Origin: Pseudomonas vanderleydeniana
GTDB taxonomy: Bacteria; Pseudomonadota; Gammaproteobacteria; Pseudomonadales; Pseudomonadaceae
DNA: 64,000 bases
Direction of reading: 5' to 3'
Assembly: GCF_014268755.2 (NCBI RefSeq)
Contig: NZ_CP077093.1
Coordinates: 3,584,001 to 3,648,000, forward strand
Shown: piece by piece, positions 63,995 through 64,000 of the stretch
Position numbering within the stretch: the stretch's first letter is position 1
Layout: each line of letters opens with the position of its first letter
Translations under genes and position numbers: made by a program
Notes under the pieces: model-generated
Database searches by the model: none
Seen by the model: only the letters and a program-made list of their open reading frames with translations
What the model was told of the DNA's origin: nothing

Positions 63995-64000
63995 ATGCCG
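63991..64000 (+). CDS. Start of the next gene in the NRPS operon (cut by the window edge)
   Basis: ATGAATGCCG: the ATG overlaps the NRPS2 stop in ATGA and GGAGGAG lies about 9 bases upstream, so a translationally coupled gene almost certainly begins here. Only three codons are visible. A thioesterase, a further NRPS module or a tailoring enzyme is expected, as NRPS2 lacks a release domain. Confidence 0.6.

Overview
The window is high-GC, densely coded DNA typical of a fluorescent Pseudomonas. Signs of this are the MuxABC-OpmB efflux operon, REP/REPIN repeats built on the GTAGGAGC/GCGGGCAAGC core, a Pseudomonas-type DUF2388 protein, an orphan cbb3 oxidase subunit, and a nitrate reductase fused to a CysJ-like flavoprotein. 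No rRNA, tRNA, CRISPR array, insertion sequence or phage gene was recognised.

Layout. 1-4.2 kb: the end of an AraC-type regulator, an orphan ccoN with a small membrane protein, and two tandem thiol peroxidase genes. 4.3-13.3 kb: muxA-muxB-muxC-opmB, a translationally coupled RND drug-efflux operon. 13.4-14.2 kb: one gene of unknown function. 14.3-21.8 kb (minus strand): nitrate assimilation, with nirBD and the nitrate reductase each carrying its own sigma54-type promoter, a hairpin with an A-x-x-G hexaloop (ANTAR-type) and a leader terminator. An HPP-family membrane protein lies just upstream of the nitrate reductase. 22.8-31.2 kb (minus strand): a LysR-controlled catabolic and transport cluster with an ArgH-like lyase, an amino-acid-type ABC importer, two NodB-fold hydrolases and an MFS carrier. 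31.5-37.3 kb: a split MacAB/TolC-type exporter with a divergent TetR regulator. 37.3-40.6 kb: a fusion of a 2Fe-2S/FAD/NAD reductase to an M24 metallopeptidase domain, divergent from a MocR regulator. 40.6-44.7 kb: DUF2388, a copper-handling trio (DUF2946, SCO, PCuAC), a cytochrome P460-like protein and a 3-hydroxyisobutyrate-dehydrogenase-type reductase. 45.2 kb to the right edge: two giant NRPS genes, with another gene starting at the last bases.

The NRPS line reads A-T-C-A-T-(dual E/C)-A-T on the first protein and C-A-T-C-A-T-Cy-A-T-Ox on the second. From the adenylation pocket residues I read X (aromatic?)-D-Thr-Thr-Arg-Pro-Cys, with the last Cys cyclised and oxidised to a thiazole. There is no starter condensation domain and no thioesterase in the window, and release probably depends on the gene that starts at 63991. 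I do not recognise a known Pseudomonas product with this sequence, so this is the best candidate for an undescribed system here. The reductase-M24 fusion, the ArgH/NodB cluster and the paired ANTAR leaders are the next most interesting items. All domain calls come from reading motifs by eye; no database search was run.
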